This document shows, one piece after another, positions 23,086-36,442 of a stretch of 64,000 nucleotides of DNA (the stretch's first letter is position 1; each line of letters starts with the position of its first letter). A program made the position numbers and the translations under genes. Where the stretch lies: contig PYST01000047.1 of NCBI GenBank assembly GCA_003049485.1, positions 106,205 through 170,204 of the forward strand, written 5' to 3'. The DNA comes from Ophioceras dolichostomum (lineage: Eukaryota > Ascomycota > Sordariomycetes > Magnaporthales > Ophioceraceae). Under the pieces are notes generated by a model. That model saw only the letters and a program-made list of their open reading frames with translations. It made no database searches and was not told where the DNA came from.

Positions 23086-24139
23086 GGGAGAGAGAGGAGG
23101 GGTAAAATAACGATGCATCTATGGGATGGGCCTAGTTGGGAGGTTGGGCCTGGGGCGTTTATGGACTGAGGAGATGAGATATGATGACTAGATCGGGCTC
23201 ACAGAAAGTCCGTGTTGGAACTCCAGTTTGCATCTGGTTGTATGTCACGTATGATCAGCCCAGTGGCTCTCTTCATTTTAACTCTAGTTTAGACATAGCC
23301 AGCTCAACAATGGTCAACAGTGAAACCCATCAGTAAGAGAATTTTGCTAGTCACGATTGTTTCGCGGCAGTTAGGCCGACGAGTTCTTCTATCTCTGCCC
23401 CACCTCTATCTCTCTCCCGTACATTGCCCAGGTTGGGAATAGTGGATGGACAGAGTAGGCGCCAGGAAGGCTGCTGTCTGACGTCCGGCTAGCGGCCATA
23501 TTGTTTCGAGACATCGATACCCAAAAATGGCTACTTTCTTCCATATAAAACGGAGCGAGTCGAGCTTGATTGGTGCCAGCTAGCCAGTTCCAGACTCTCG
23601 GTCCTATCCACTGCTATATTTCGACGACCCCGATCCCCAATTTGACCACGTCCTCATGGAAGCTAACAGACAATTTACTCGCCAAACTGTATGTGTGAGG
23701 CGCGCCAAAGCTAGACTTTGTGCACCCAGAGAATCCGATCCTCGGAAATGTGCCCACTCCGTCTTCCGTCCGTAGGCACCTAGCTATTGACAAGGCAGCA
23801 GAAGGGTGAACGCGAGGCTGCGGCGCACACAAGAGGTACACAAGTGGGGACCACGAAGTGCGAGCGGCCGGGCGGCTGACCAACGAAAGTCTCCTTCACC
23901 TGTCATTTGCTCCAAAAATCGGCGCCTTGCAGGTTTAGAGATCGTGGCGTTCAGCTTAGCCTGTCAGATCATGGGTGCGAGCCGCCCAACCGCCGCTGCC
24001 GTTGTGTGTGACGATGGGCATGGGGACGTTAGCATCAAACTGTCATCTTGATGACTGACTGACTGAGCGGGCGAGTCGGCCTACTCCCTCCCATCTTTTT
24101 TTCGGGGTGTCATTCATCCCAAGTGAAAGTTGTCGATCC
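23086..24139. other. Convergent intergenic region, no gene seen
   Basis: About 1.05 kb between the 3' ends of the epoxide hydrolase and CRIPT genes. Only short, non-protein-like frames are present. Confidence 0.6.
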
Positions 24140-24803
24140 TCACTTTGAGGAGAACTTTTGCCCTGAGATGAGAGGAACAGCGCCGCTGCTGGTTTTCCCC
24201 TTGGAATTCGACTTCCCGCACATCGCACACGCTGAATGCCATGTGATGTTAGTTAGCATCCATCTCGCTGATAGAAAGAAGTTAGGTGGGTAGGTGGTGA
24301 GAAATGACAGATCAACAACGTACAGTCAGCCTTGTATGCGCACGAATGACAAAACTTGTGGCCCTGAGAGACTTTGGTCTTGCATTTGTCGCAGGCACTG
24401 CCAATTAAATTTGGTGTTAGCAAGCGGCCTTCCAGGTTGTTATTTAAGAAATACTGATTCCGTGGTCGTGAAGAGAGTACGAAAGCCGGCCACAGCTCTT
24501 ACCTTGAGTACTGTGCGTAAGGGTTTTTTGCGCTTTTAGATAACAGTTTGTTCTGCATAGCCATGCTAGTTAGTCGAACGCCATTCTGCTGTCACGAAGA
24601 GTAAGAGAACGGCAAATCGGGCTCACCTTGGATACGCCAGTCTGTCCCAAAGTTGCGGATTTCTTCCCAGTCTTTGATGATGAAGATAATGCTAAGGACG
24701 AAGTCGACGCCGGTGAGCCGTAATACATGTCGGTCTTCCTCTTCACGGCCGGGGTAGCCAGGGCCGTGCCCTTGGTGAGCTTCTGGCACTTGCCGCAGAC
24801 CAT
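24140..24803 (-). CDS. CRIPT-family cysteine-rich protein, 130 aa
   Basis: Small zinc-binding protein; in animals CRIPT binds PDZ domains and has been linked to the minor spliceosome, and its fungal role is unclear. Four exons on the minus strand: 24803-24627, 24552-24503, 24397-24324 and 24231-24140 (donors GTGAGC, GTAAGA, GTACGT; CAG acceptors). CxxC pairs sit at the start (MVCGKCQKL), the middle (ACDKCKTKV), then HKFCHSCAYK and CAMCGK, the CRIPT signature order. The NPYAQYSSCDKC segment corresponds to NKFSTCRIC of the animal protein. The central Ser/Thr/Lys-rich part and a short tail make it longer than the animal protein (101 aa). The phase is consistent across all junctions. Divergent from the flippase gene. 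Confidence 0.92.
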
Positions 24804-26080
24804 ATCTGCTCACTTCGAGAGAACGAGCTGATGAGTGAGGCTGGGCGGCGGTGGATCCCGGATTTGGGGATGTGCGAGTCGAAGCGACGAGCGACTGAAA
24901 CTAGCGAGATCTCAGTGTTCGTGAAATCTCAAAGCAGGGGTGAGGGGCAGGTATCCAGTGTCCAATGCGGAGGGAACCTAGGGCCAAGGCCAGATGGTAC
25001 AGCCTCTCCCACGTTCACACGAGATGATGAGGCGTCGATGGTGACAATTATGGGCTGGGAAGGAGGCTGAGGATGAGATATCGACAACGAAGAGAGAATC
25101 TACGAGGTTTAGACTGTGCCGGCAATGCTGCGAACTTCTGCAGTGGCTGGTCCAGGCCTGTGCTGTCTGGCCACCCACTGTGGCTGATGGCTGGGAAGTG
25201 AAATACGGGAACTAAAACGGCCTAACGCCACGTCATAGTCAGTGGCTTGCAGAAGCTGGAGTGCAGGCAGGCAAGCAAGTTGCATGTCCTGTACGGCTGA
25301 CAGTGATTGGTCATTGAAAGGGCTGATCCGATCGGGAGACGGTGCGACAAGCAGGGGCCAACCTGCCAACCTAACCATGAAAAGGTGCTGCGTGCTGGAT
25401 TCTCATTCGTGACGTTTCTGGGAGACTCGCCCCCCTAATTGCTCATTCGCTGGCGAGGTGGATCGTGAGCTCCAACTCGCATCAAACAAAACCAGGACTG
25501 TCATTTTTGCGACCACCACGTCTCCCATTGTTCGGTTCCAGGTTGGTTTGGTTGCGGTGGTGCTGCCTGTGTCTGTGTGCGTGTCTTCGAGACTGCCGCA
25601 GCAACAACAACAAAAAAACTCTAGACCCTCTCTTCCCGACGGAATCTAGCCGGCGAATTTCTTTGCTTCAGTTCAGAGTGTGACAGTGTCCCAGAGTACG
25701 AGTGTTGTAACGCACGTACCTACATCATCTCTGGTCCCCGGCTCTCTCAGCGCCGAGAAAAAGAGGCTGTGCAATTCGCCAAATCCAGCAACCAATCCTG
25801 CAGAAGTCGTCGCGTCCCCTTTTCAGCCGCCCTCCCGTCGAACGTCGAACGTCGATGCGAGACTCCTGCCGATCAACGACGACAACGAAAACGATTCTAC
25901 CGACGACGACGACAACGACCGAACAATCCATAATACCATCATCCATCTCTTCCTCAATCCGCATGCTGCGAATACCACCGTCGTCATAGAAACCCGGCCC
26001 CTCGTCCTTGCGGCCTGCTTCGCTCGCCGGCTTGCTGACACTCCACACTCGCTGAAGCCACATTCCGTTGCTGCCGGACA
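24804..26080. other. Divergent region between CRIPT and flippase genes
   Basis: Probable promoters of both genes. The last 400 bp before 26081 is C/A-rich leader-like sequence. Short open frames here are not protein-like. Confidence 0.6.
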
Positions 26081-29000
26081 ATGGCCGGTCAACATCCTCC
26101 CGGGAGGCCGGGACAATCTCGGCATGACCTGCTACTCGATCTCGAAGCCGACCAACCCGTGTACGGCGGAGGCAAGAGGTCAGATCTGAACGATGACGAC
26201 CTGATGCGATTCCACGCCGTCCAGGAGCAACAGGCGCAACAAGCACAGGGTCGTCCATCCATCTCATATGACGACTTTGTCGGCGCCAGCCCATCAACAC
26301 ATGGAGGACCATCATCATCAAGACCACCACTAGGCGGATCCGGTGGACCCGGGCCATCTTCCGCACAATCGCCAAGAGGGCCTTACATGGCGGGTACCTC
26401 ACAGCAGTACAGCCAGAGCTCAGAACTAGGCCACTACCAACGATACGCCGACGACTTCGATGACTACCCAGACGATGGCCAATCGTACTATCAGAACGGC
26501 GGCCGAGCGCCCGTCGAAAGCCCAAACAACCAAGGGCGAAGCGCCGCACGGAAACGAAACAGCGTCCTGAGCATGGGTGGCGGTTTCCTGGGCCGTGCCA
26601 AGAACATGCTTGGAATGGGCGGCCAGGGCTACTCGGAAATGGACCTACCCTTAACAGAACAAGGAGCACAACAACAGAGGACAGGCACCGGCACCAGCTC
26701 CGGCGGAATACAGGAGGAGCCGAAGAAGAAGAAGTTCGACATGGGCAACTTCAAGTTCGGCTTCGGCCGCGGCAAGGTCGACCCCTCAACACTGGGGCCA
26801 CGGATCATCCACCTCAACAACCCGCCGGCGAACAGCGCCAACAAGTACGTCGACAACCACGTGTCGACCGCCAAGTACAACATCGCGACCTTCCTCCCCA
26901 AGTTCCTGTACGAGCAGTTCTCGAAGTTCGCCAACATCTTCTTCCTCTTTACCGCCGCGCTCCAGCAGATCCCCGGCCTCTCGCCAACAAATCAGTACAC
27001 GACCATCGGGCCCCTCGCCGTCGTGCTGCTCGTATCGGCGGGCAAGGAGCTGGTGGAGGATCACAGGAGGAAAATGGCAGACAAGGCGCTCAACATGTCC
27101 AAAGCCCAGGTGCTGCGCGGCTCGAGCTTCGTCGAGACGAAGTGGATCAACGTCGCAGTGGGAGACATCCTCCGAGTCGAGTCGGAGGAGTCCTTCCCGG
27201 CCGACCTGGTGCTGCTGGCCAGCTCGGAGCCGGAAGGTCTTTGCTATATCGAGACGGCCAACCTCGACGGCGAGACGAACCTCAAGATCAAGCAGGCGCT
27301 GCCGGAGACTTCGGAACTGGTCAGCTCCAGCGAGCTGAGCCGGCTCGGCGGGCGGATGCAGTCGGAGCAGCCCAACAGCAGCCTGTACACGTACGAGGCT
27401 CTGCTGACCATGCAGACGGGCGGGGGCGAGAAGGAGCTGCCGCTAAACCCGGAGCAGCTGTTGCTGCGTGGTGCGACCCTTCGCAACACACCCTGGATCC
27501 ATGGCGTCGTCGTCTTCACCGGCCACGAGACGAAGCTGATGCGCAACGCCACGGCGGCGCCCATCAAGCGCACCAAGGTCGAGCGGCAGCTCAACCTCGC
27601 GGTCCTGGGTCTGGTCGGCATCCTGCTGGTCCTCTCGGTCGTGTCGAGCGTCGGCGACCTCGTTACGCGCAAGGTGTTCGGCGACTCGATCTCGTACATC
27701 CAGCTCGACCCGGCCAACGACGCCGGGGAGGTGGTCAAGGTGTTCCTGCGCGACATGGTCACGTACTGGGTGCTCTTCTCGGCGCTGGTGCCCATCTCGC
27801 TATTCGTCACGCTCGAGGTGGTCAAGTACTGGCACGGCATCCTGATCAACGACGACCTGGACATGTACCACGACAAGACCAATACTCCGGCCAACTGCCG
27901 CACGTCCAGCCTGGTCGAGGAGCTGGGCATGGTCGAGTACGTCTTCTCCGATAAGACGGGCACGCTGACGTGCAACATAATGGAGTTCAAGCAGTGCTCG
28001 ATCGCCGGCATTATGTACGGCGAGGACGTGGCCGAGGACCGCCGCGCCACGGTGCAGGACGGTGTTGAGGTCGGCGTGCACGACTTCAAGCAGCTGAGGT
28101 CGAACCTGGCGTCGCACCGCACGGCGCCGGCCATCGAGCACTTCCTGGCGCTGCTCGCGACGTGCCACACGGTGATCCCGGAGCGCGACGAGAAGACGGA
28201 GAAGATCAAGTACCAGGCGGCGTCGCCAGACGAGGGCGCGCTCGTGCAGGGCGCGGCGGAGCTGGGCTACAAGTTCTCGGCGCGCAAGCCCCGCACGGTG
28301 ATCATCGAGGTGGGCGACCGCGAGCTCGAGTACGAGCTGCTCGCGGTGTGCGAGTTCAACTCGACGCGCAAGCGCATGTCGACCATCTACCGCTGCCCGG
28401 ACGGCAAGGTGCGCATCTACACCAAGGGCGCCGACACGGTCATCCTGGAGCGGCTGCACGAGAACAACCCGCACGTCGAGGTGACGCTGCAGCACCTGGA
28501 GGAGTACGCGTCCGAGGGGCTGCGCACGCTGTGCCTGGCCATGCGCGAGGTGCCCGAGCACGAGTTCCGCGAGTGGTTCGCCGTGTTCGAGAAGGCCCAG
28601 GCCACCATAGGGGGCACGCGTTCCGATGAGCTGGACAAGGCCGCCGAGATTATCGAGAAGGACTTTTACCTCCTGGGCGCCACGGCCATCGAGGACAAGC
28701 TCCAGGACGGCGTCCCCGAGACGATCCACACGATGCAGAACGCGGGCATAAAGGTCTGGGTCCTGACGGGGGACCGGCAGGAGACGGCCATCAACATCGG
28801 CATGAGCTGCAAGCTGCTGAGCGAGGACATGATGCTCCTCATCGTCAACGAGGAGACGGCCGAGGCCACGAGGGACAACATCCAGAAGAAGCTGGACGCC
28901 ATCCGCACGCAGGGGGACGGCACGATCGAGACGGAGACGCTGGCGCTGATCATCGACGGGAAGTCGCTCACGTTCGCGCTCGAGAAGGACCTGGACCGGC

Positions 29001-30411
29001 TGTTCCTGGACCTGGCCGTCATGTGCAAGGCCGTCATCTGCTGCCGCGTGAGCCCGCTGCAGAAGGCGCTGGTGGTGAAGCTGGTGCGCAAGTACCAGAA
29101 GGAGTCGATCCTGCTGGCCATCGGCGACGGCGCCAACGATGTGGCCATGATCCAGGCGGCGCACATCGGCATTGGCATTAGCGGCATGGAGGGCCTCCAG
29201 GCCGCGCGCAGCGCCGACGTGTCCATCGCCCAGTTCCGGTTCTTGCGCAAGCTGCTTTTGGTCCACGGCGCCTGGAGCTACCAGCGCGTGTGCAAGGCCA
29301 TTTTGTTCTCGTTCTACAAGAACATTGCTCTGTACATGACTCAGTTTTGGGTATGCTCCAATCTTGAACCCCCTTCCCTTCCCCCCCTTCCTTCCCCCTT
29401 TCTCACACACGTTAACTGACATTCGACGCTGCGACGCAGTACGTCTTCCAAAACGTCTTCTCCGGCCAAATCATCTACGAATCCTGGACGCTGGCCCTCT
29501 ACAACGTCATCTTCACCGTGGCGCCCCCCATCGCTCTGGGGGTGCTGGACCAGTTCGTGTCGGCCGGCCTCCTAGACAAGTACCCGCAGCTCTACTCGAT
29601 CGGGCAGCAGAACCAGTTCTTCAAGTTCAAGAACTTCGCCCAGTGGATCCTCAACGCCCTCTACCACTCCCTGGTGCTGTACGTCGGCGGCGCGCTCTTC
29701 TGGCCGAACGATCTGATCCAGGACGACGGCCGCATCGCGGGCAAGTGGGTCTGGGGCACGGCCATGTACGGCGCCGTGCTGGTGACCGTGCTGGGCAAGG
29801 CGGCGCTCATCACGACCAACTGGACCAAGTACCACGTGCTGTCCATCCCGGGCTCGTTCGCCGTCTGGGTGGCCTTCATCGCCGCGTACGCGAGCCTGTT
29901 CCCGCTCAGGGGCATCTCGATCGAGTACTTCGGGCTGGTGCCGAGGATGTTCACCAGCGCCGTGTTCTGGCTGCAGCTTTTAGTGCTTCCAGCCTTCTGC
30001 CTGCTGCGCGACTTCGCGTACAAGTACGCCAAGCGCATGTACAGGCCTGAGGCGTATCACCATATCCAGGAGATCCAGAAGTACAACATCCAGGATTACA
30101 GGCCTAGGTAAGATAAGATTTTCACTGAGCTAACTCAGCGCCCCCTTCCCCCTCCCTTCTTCCTCTGCTTGAATTAAGAACCAACCTTGTGTGACGGTTT
30201 ACTAACATTCTGTTTCCTTATTCTCCCCTCGAACAGGATGGACCAGTTCCAAAAAGCCATCCGGAAGGTCCGTCAGGTCCAGCGCATGCGCAAGCAGCGC
30301 GGCTACGCCTTCTCGCAGGCCGACGAGTCGCAGACTCGCGTCTTGCAGGCCTACGATACGACGCAGCACCGTGGACGGTACGGCGAGATGGCCTCTTCAA
30401 AGGGGAGGTGA
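26081..30411 (+). CDS. drs2: P4-type ATPase phospholipid flippase, Drs2-like, 1370 aa
   Basis: Moves aminophospholipids to the cytosolic leaflet of Golgi and endosome membranes, working with a Cdc50 partner. Exons 26081-29350, 29440-30107 and 30237-30411. Seen in order: a disordered N-terminus with Gly/Gln/Ser-rich stretches; the actuator motif LDGETNLK (about residue 395); the P4-specific PISLFVTLE in TM4; the phosphorylation motif DKTGTLT (Asp624); KGADTVI in the nucleotide domain; TGDRQETA; GDGANDVAMIQ (Gly1015); and the C-terminal membrane helices split across exons 1 and 2. The short last exon codes a basic tail (AIRKVRQVQRMRKQRG) resembling the Drs2 regulatory tail. Strong GC bias opens long antisense frames, which I ignore. 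Drs2 rather than Dnf is chosen from overall similarity; an alignment would settle it. Confidence 0.93.
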
Positions 30412-31762
30412 TCTTTCGCTTTTTGCTTCGCTCCGCTTTTGCTTCGCTTTGCTTTGCCGTCTAGATTTATAGTTCGGCTGTCGCACCCATGCACACCCAC
30501 AACAGACGGCACCTCTCTGTGTGTGAGAGTGAGTGCCTGCCTACTCGCCCATCATGATGATTATGATGATGATCGTTCGGCCAGTGATTCGGCCAAGAAA
30601 AAAAAAGAGAGAAAAAAAAAGAAAAAAATTAGGCAGTCTGGGGGATGACGGAGGAGGTTGGGTTGTGCTGCCTACTACCTACCATCTGAGGGCCTTTCGA
30701 ATATGGGCTTTGTATGAAAAGCTCTTAATTTCGACGGAGGCCGAGTGGCTTTTGGTTCATATTTGCTGAGTGTTGGGGGATGAAGTAGTGGATGATAGAA
30801 GGAGGGGGGAAAAAAACAAGAGAAGGTAGGGGTGTGAGAGCCGGAGGACAAGAAGAGTGAAAACGATGGCCACACGCGCCTGAGCGGCCATATATCATCA
30901 TACACCCAAACAAAACACACCAACCCGCCCTTGCTCCTCGTCGTCATCAGCAAGCGAGCAAGCGATCAGCGTTCGCCCAATTCTTTCCCGTTGTTCACTA
31001 CTCTCTTTCCCTTCTCGTCTTATTCTTGCCTGTTCACTAGTACTATAACTTTTTTTTTGGATGGTCGGTTGGTTGGGATTCTTCTTCTCGTCACTTGACA
31101 TATATTCTTCGTTCTATTTTTCTTTCTCATTTTATTTACTTAAATGGTCTTCCCTCCTGTAGTCCCCTCTCCACCTCTTTCTTCTGGGTCCTCTTTGGTT
31201 CTTGGGAATGGCCTTTTTGCGATCAGGCGTCCTTGTTCTTCTTACTTTCTATTTACCTAGGTATTTACTCGGGGCCGGTCCGACTGTAGTTCTTTTTGGC
31301 TTCCCTGTTCCTGCTGCCTGCCTTCCTTTCCTTCTTTTTTATCCTTCTTTTTTTTTCTCCAAGTATTACTATTTTGTTCTGTTTAGTACAGCCCGTTTTA
31401 AAACACAAAAGAACTAGGAAATGCGATGGGACGAATTTACACTACCAGAGTACCTACTTGCCTACCTACATACGTACATCAGAGCCTTGCTTCGCGCGAA
31501 TAGTCTTTCTATTGCAAGTCTATGTAGGTAGCTACTCTACCTTTCCTTGCGTAGATTCGTCTCGTACCAACTAGCCTAATGATCGACATCGACATGCCTT
31601 GTTTTACTTCGCGCTGGCCCTTCATTCTCCCATGCCGATTTTGCTTTCGTTTGGTTACGGAACTTATCCCCGGTACCAAGGTATTCCGGTATCGTGGAAG
31701 CGGGCGTGCCAATGGGTGCAGTTCTTTGCGTCGTAATGATCAAGCAAGTCGCAGTACGAGAG

Positions 31763-31788
31763 CCTACCTAGGTAGGTGCCTAGGCACC
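31763..31788. repeat. Two overlapping perfect palindromes
   Basis: CCTACCTAGGTAGG (31763-31776) overlaps by 2 bp GGTGCCTAGGCACC (31775-31788). Each equals its own reverse complement. They belong to a motif family scattered through 31-34 kb and elsewhere. Confidence 0.9.
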
Positions 31789-33347
31789 TGGCCCGTCGCG
31801 GTATCTAGGAGGTAGGCATCCAAGGCTTGCCATACCCAGTGCCCTTTTCCTTTTTTTTTCTTCTTTTGTCGAACTACGTGATACTAGCAGCGACCTCTTA
31901 CCGCCAACTCCGCACTTGGGAAAAGTATTACTTGGCTTCCGCAACGAATACCATTCCTCATTTCGATCGATCAGTTTCCTCACTTCGTGACCGCTTTTCT
32001 CACCCAGTCTACCCCTCCTTGAGTTTTCAGTTTTTCTGTCAGGTTCCACCAAACTAACAGAGTGACGCAATGTGCTCTCTGTGTTGTGCTCTCCGTCCCC
32101 ATTTACCTAGGTACCTAGTTTCGTGCGTCCTCCCCGCGTCATCAATATTGATACCGACACGCCCAACTCGGTGCCTTTCAACCCCGAGATTGTAGACACG
32201 CCACTCGATTCAGTAAGTGGGAGTGAATGGACGGGCAGACAGACAGGCAGGCTGACAGGCAGCAACACATAGAAACGGGAGGGAGGTGGGGACCAACGAC
32301 CGGAGATACCTAGGCACATACATAAAGGCAGCAGAGCGGTGCAGGACGGCACAAGCAAGGGCAGGTTTACCCGATGGACTACATCTCGGTGCCCGCCCGG
32401 CCGGCCCAGACTGAGCAACCCGAGCAGGAACCCGAGGAGGAGGAGAGGGGGGAAGGAAGTGTACATACGGACATTTGAAGCGCAAGGGCCGCCGCCTCCA
32501 GAGACCGAGGGGGAGAAGACAGAGAAAGTGCGTGCATGCATACATATTGTACATCCCTCACCTTACCTCGGCACGGCACTTGGCACCAAACCCCGTCTTT
32601 CTTCTGTTCTGCTCGGGGACATTTTCTCATGGCTGCAGGTGGCCAGCGAGTTAGCCAGCTGGCCAGCGAGACCTGTGCGACTTCACCGACCAACCGGCGA
32701 CCAGAAATGGCTGCGCAGGCAGACACTATCACATCGCCGACGCATGCACGCCATCCCTTACTTCCCCCTTCTCCCCCTCTCTTTTCTCTTTTCTATTCTA
32801 TACGGAGTATTTTGCCCGCTCCCCCTCCGCCTACACCCGATCATACGAGACGCGGACATGCAAGGGATAGATGGAAACGAATGTTCCGATTTTGTGAATA
32901 GACGGATTTGTAGAGATGTGTATGCATGTGCACATGTGTTGGTGAGGGTGGCGGCGGTCTGCCTACCTGCACTAGGGCAGAGAGACAAGCCTAAATTTGG
33001 GGAGAATGGAATGATAGCGGGAGAAGAGGAACAGAGAGGAAGAGGAGCAGGAGCTGGTGGGTGGTGGTGAGTGTCCGTGATGGTGAGAGGGGAGAAGAGG
33101 GAAATGGGGAGGTTGTCTCGGCACATGATGTGATGGCGAGGTAGGTACCCGAAACCCTGGCCTGGGTGAGATAAGTGTGTCTGGTCTCGTCCAGCAGTAG
33201 CATGCACATTCGGTCACGTAGCCATGCTGGCTACCTAGGCATGCACCTGGAGGAGAGGGAAAGATGTATCCCGGCGTGATGGGTGCTCATCTCAAATTTC
33301 CTATTGATCGCATGATGTGACCAGCGGCGGCCACACCGCTTGGCAGA

Positions 33348-33377
33348 TACCTACCTACCTAGGTACCTACCTACCTA
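33348..33377. repeat. CCTA tandem repeat around a CCTAGG palindrome
   Basis: Direct CCTA units on either side of a TACCTAGGTA core. The richest example of the dispersed motif in this window. Confidence 0.85.
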
Positions 33378-36300
33378 GTCTAGATGGACACTCACCAAGT
33401 GATGACCCCGAGACATGCCCAAGGCTAGTCCTCGAGATGCATCAGTGTTATATAAGGGCGAAATATACCACTAACCCCTGCGCGCCAACATTTATTTCTT
33501 CATTTCTTCACCGAGCTATATCTTTGTCTCTCTTTTATCCTGCAGCAGGGAGGTAATGGTTCATGGACTGAACAAAATAGCGCTCAGAGTCATTTCTACG
33601 GCAGAAGAGGAGAGAAGAGAAGAGAGGGGGAAGCGTACAAGGAAGAGGAGATGAAGGGGGGAATTGAGAGACAGATGACAGCAACCAACCTTTGCCGGCA
33701 GACGAGCGAGGGGCTTGCCTGCCCACAGTAGATGTGCAGATTGGCGGGCAGACACGGACACGGTCACAAACACAGGCACAGAACACAGAATATGCAGTGA
33801 CGACCTGGTAGACATTAGATTAAAGTCGTGATAGCCAAGGGGGGAGAGGGATCAAGGATGCCGTCGAGAGATTGTACTAGATTGTCATATTCCTGTTAGT
33901 CAGCCCATATTAAGAGCACAGGTCACACGAACAACACTCCCTTCCGCGTTTCGGGTAAGGAGTAGAGGGGAAAGGGTAGATAGATAGATAGAGGAGGGGG
34001 CAGGGTCGGGCAATGGTTTCGTGGGCGATGTCCGGTGGTGTAGGTATCTGCGATGTCCGGCGCTGAGTGCTGATTCTGCACTGCATGCCTTCCTTGCCTT
34101 GGTTATTAGCCCTCCTACCGGGCACCTAGCAGATGAGGGGAGGCAGAAGCAGGTAGTAACTGCAAGCTACGGAATAGAGAAGAGAACCAGGCTGGACAGA
34201 CGGCTAATATTGGTTGTTATCATTCACCCCCCTCTCGCTTCATGCACCATACAAACTGCAAGCTCTCTTTCCCCGTTCCCCCCCTCGTCTAAAAAGCAAA
34301 GGAGGGAGATATTGCAGTAGCCCAGGTAGCTACCAGCTACAGGAGGTAGGTCTCATGTGGAAATGAGTAAAACGAAACGAAACCAAAAGGTTTGCCTAAT
34401 CAGGAAATGTCCTGGGTCAGCCCCGAAAAACCTCGCAAGCCACAAAATGCAGGCGTGGACACGAGAGCAAGCAGGTAAGCAAGCAAGCATCGTGGCATCA
34501 TCGTGACCACCCCAGTTAGTGCCAGGAGGTGGCGAGCGAGCGGGTATCGGTGTTCCTGTCCGGCATTGCACCATTTCTGTGGCTGTTTCTCCATGCAACC
34601 GCTCTGTGCGCCCTGTGTGAACTCGGGGGAGCTGAATGAGGGGGAGGCATTCTGATGAGGCACACCAAGACGAAGAGCACCAACACTCGTTGTTGAGATT
34701 CTGAATGACGAGCTTGCTTTCATGGATCAAATGAATTTGAGCTACTACTAACTGCTTACCTCTCCTACTGCTACTGCTCCATAGGTGGTATGTACCAATG
34801 CAGCAGAACGGTAGGTGGGTAATACCAGACATGACAGAAAGAGAGAGAGAGCCTCCCGCACGCATCTGCTGCGTCTCCGGATATCCCGACAGACCATGCA
34901 GTTGCAGCACACACCAGATTTTTACGCCAAAAGCCGCCTGAAACCACACACACAAAAATAATCCAAGCCCACACAAGAAGAAGAGTCTGCCTGCCATCCA
35001 GTTGAAAAAAAAAAAAGAAAAAAAAAAAGAAAAAAACAGAAATCCGGTCCAAGAAGGTAGCAAATGCGATTATCCCATAAAAATCCGTAGCCATATTCCA
35101 AAAAAGGTATCCGGTATCCATATCGGCCGTCGCAGTGGGATTGCCCCACGAACTCGTGATGAGACCTTGTTTGTTCCAATGTTCCCTGTTCCCTGTTCCC
35201 AAAGAAAAAAAGAAAAAAAAAAAAAGCCCGCCGCGCTGTACCGTTATCCGTAGCCTTGATCTATTAGAAGAAAAAAAATGGTGAACAGATAAGAAGGATA
35301 GTAAAGAAGAGAAAACAAGAATGAAATGCTATCATGTCCATCATCAACGAAACAAAACACAAACACGAACACATTCATTACCCCTCCTGTTCAAAGTGCT
35401 CGTGAGGAAGGGAGAGATGGAGGGACGGAGAGAAGACGAGGAGGGCTGTTCCCCGCCCTCACCACAACCACAACCACCACCACCCCAATCTCACAATCCC
35501 CATGCCAATTCTCTCGAGGGGAGGGGGAAAAAAAAACAGAGTAAGGGTTGCGTTCGCAGCGCGAAGGGCTTGCTTGGCCAGGCCAGACCTGGGCTGGCTG
35601 GATACCACCCCCAGACCAAAAACCCCCATAGTGCCTCCGCACTTTGGCCACGAGTAGTGTGGGGTTTCAAGGCGCTGATAGGACAGGAGCATCAGTCGCT
35701 ATCTGAACTGAACACCACACAGGCGCACAACCCACGCTACCGACGTGGGGAGAGTGTGAAATGTCGTTCGCACGCACACGACCTCGTCGCGGAGATCGGT
35801 GGTGGTGGTGGTTGCTTTTTTCCCCTTCTGTTATCTGTCTCTCGGGAACCCCGCGTCGTTCGAAATCGTGCAGGAAGAAGGGGGGTGGGTGTTCGAGAAC
35901 CACTTAGTCGAAGAGAAGGGGGTGAAAAAAAAAGAGGGGGAAACCGAGTAAGGGAGGGAAGGGGAAGAAAATGGCGAGAGAGAGAAGTAGGTAGGTTGTT
36001 GCAGTGTAGATTGCCATATGGTGACGGTGGTGATGGTGACCGACTGGCCCCCCACACGGACGGGAGAGTTCCATGGCTTGGGAGAGTTCTATGCTGTTCT
36101 TTGTCGGTTTCTTTCTTTCTTCCCTCTCCCGTCTCCCGCCTCTCTTCTGCTCTCGCTTCGCATTTTTTTCATTTCCCGATCTTTTCTGCTGCTGCTGCTG
36201 TCCGCCTCCCTCCTGCGGTCATCAAAATTGTTTTTTTTTGACGCAGTGAGATTCCTCTTTTTGTCCATCTTCTTCCCCATCCCTCCCCCAACCCCCATCC

Positions 36301-36401
36301 CGCCCGCGTCCAACGAAACACAACACCCACCACACACGGGTGGTAGCGTGGGCGCCACGTTGTTGCTTAAATGTTCACATGACCCGTTAATCTGTCAGCC
36401 C

Positions 36402-36442
36402 GTTGCTTGCTTTGCTTTGCTTTGCTTGCTTGCTTGCTTGCT
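36402..36442. repeat. TTGCT/TTGC microsatellite
   Basis: Runs of TGCTT then TTGC units near the 3' side of the Ecl1-family gene. Simple sequence repeat with no evident function. Confidence 0.8.

Noticed and set aside
25725..26669. 314-aa minus-strand frame over the flippase start
   Set aside because: Overlaps the leader and the coding start of a confident gene; composition is Arg/Val-rich and not protein-like.
27800..29422. 540-aa antisense open frame inside the flippase gene
   Set aside because: It mirrors a GC-rich, strongly codon-biased gene on the other strand; its sequence is Arg/Leu/His-rich with no family resemblance.
32339..33070. 243-aa plus-strand frame in the gene-poor region
   Set aside because: Low-complexity composition, no domain, no promoter-like context; likely chance.
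33348..33377. Possible telomere-like or CRISPR-like repeat
   Set aside because: CCTA units are too short and irregular, have no spacers, and differ from the TTAGGG-type fungal telomere repeat.
35321..36241. 306-aa plus-strand frame in the gene-poor region
   Set aside because: Made of simple-sequence repeats and purine tracts; no family resemblance.
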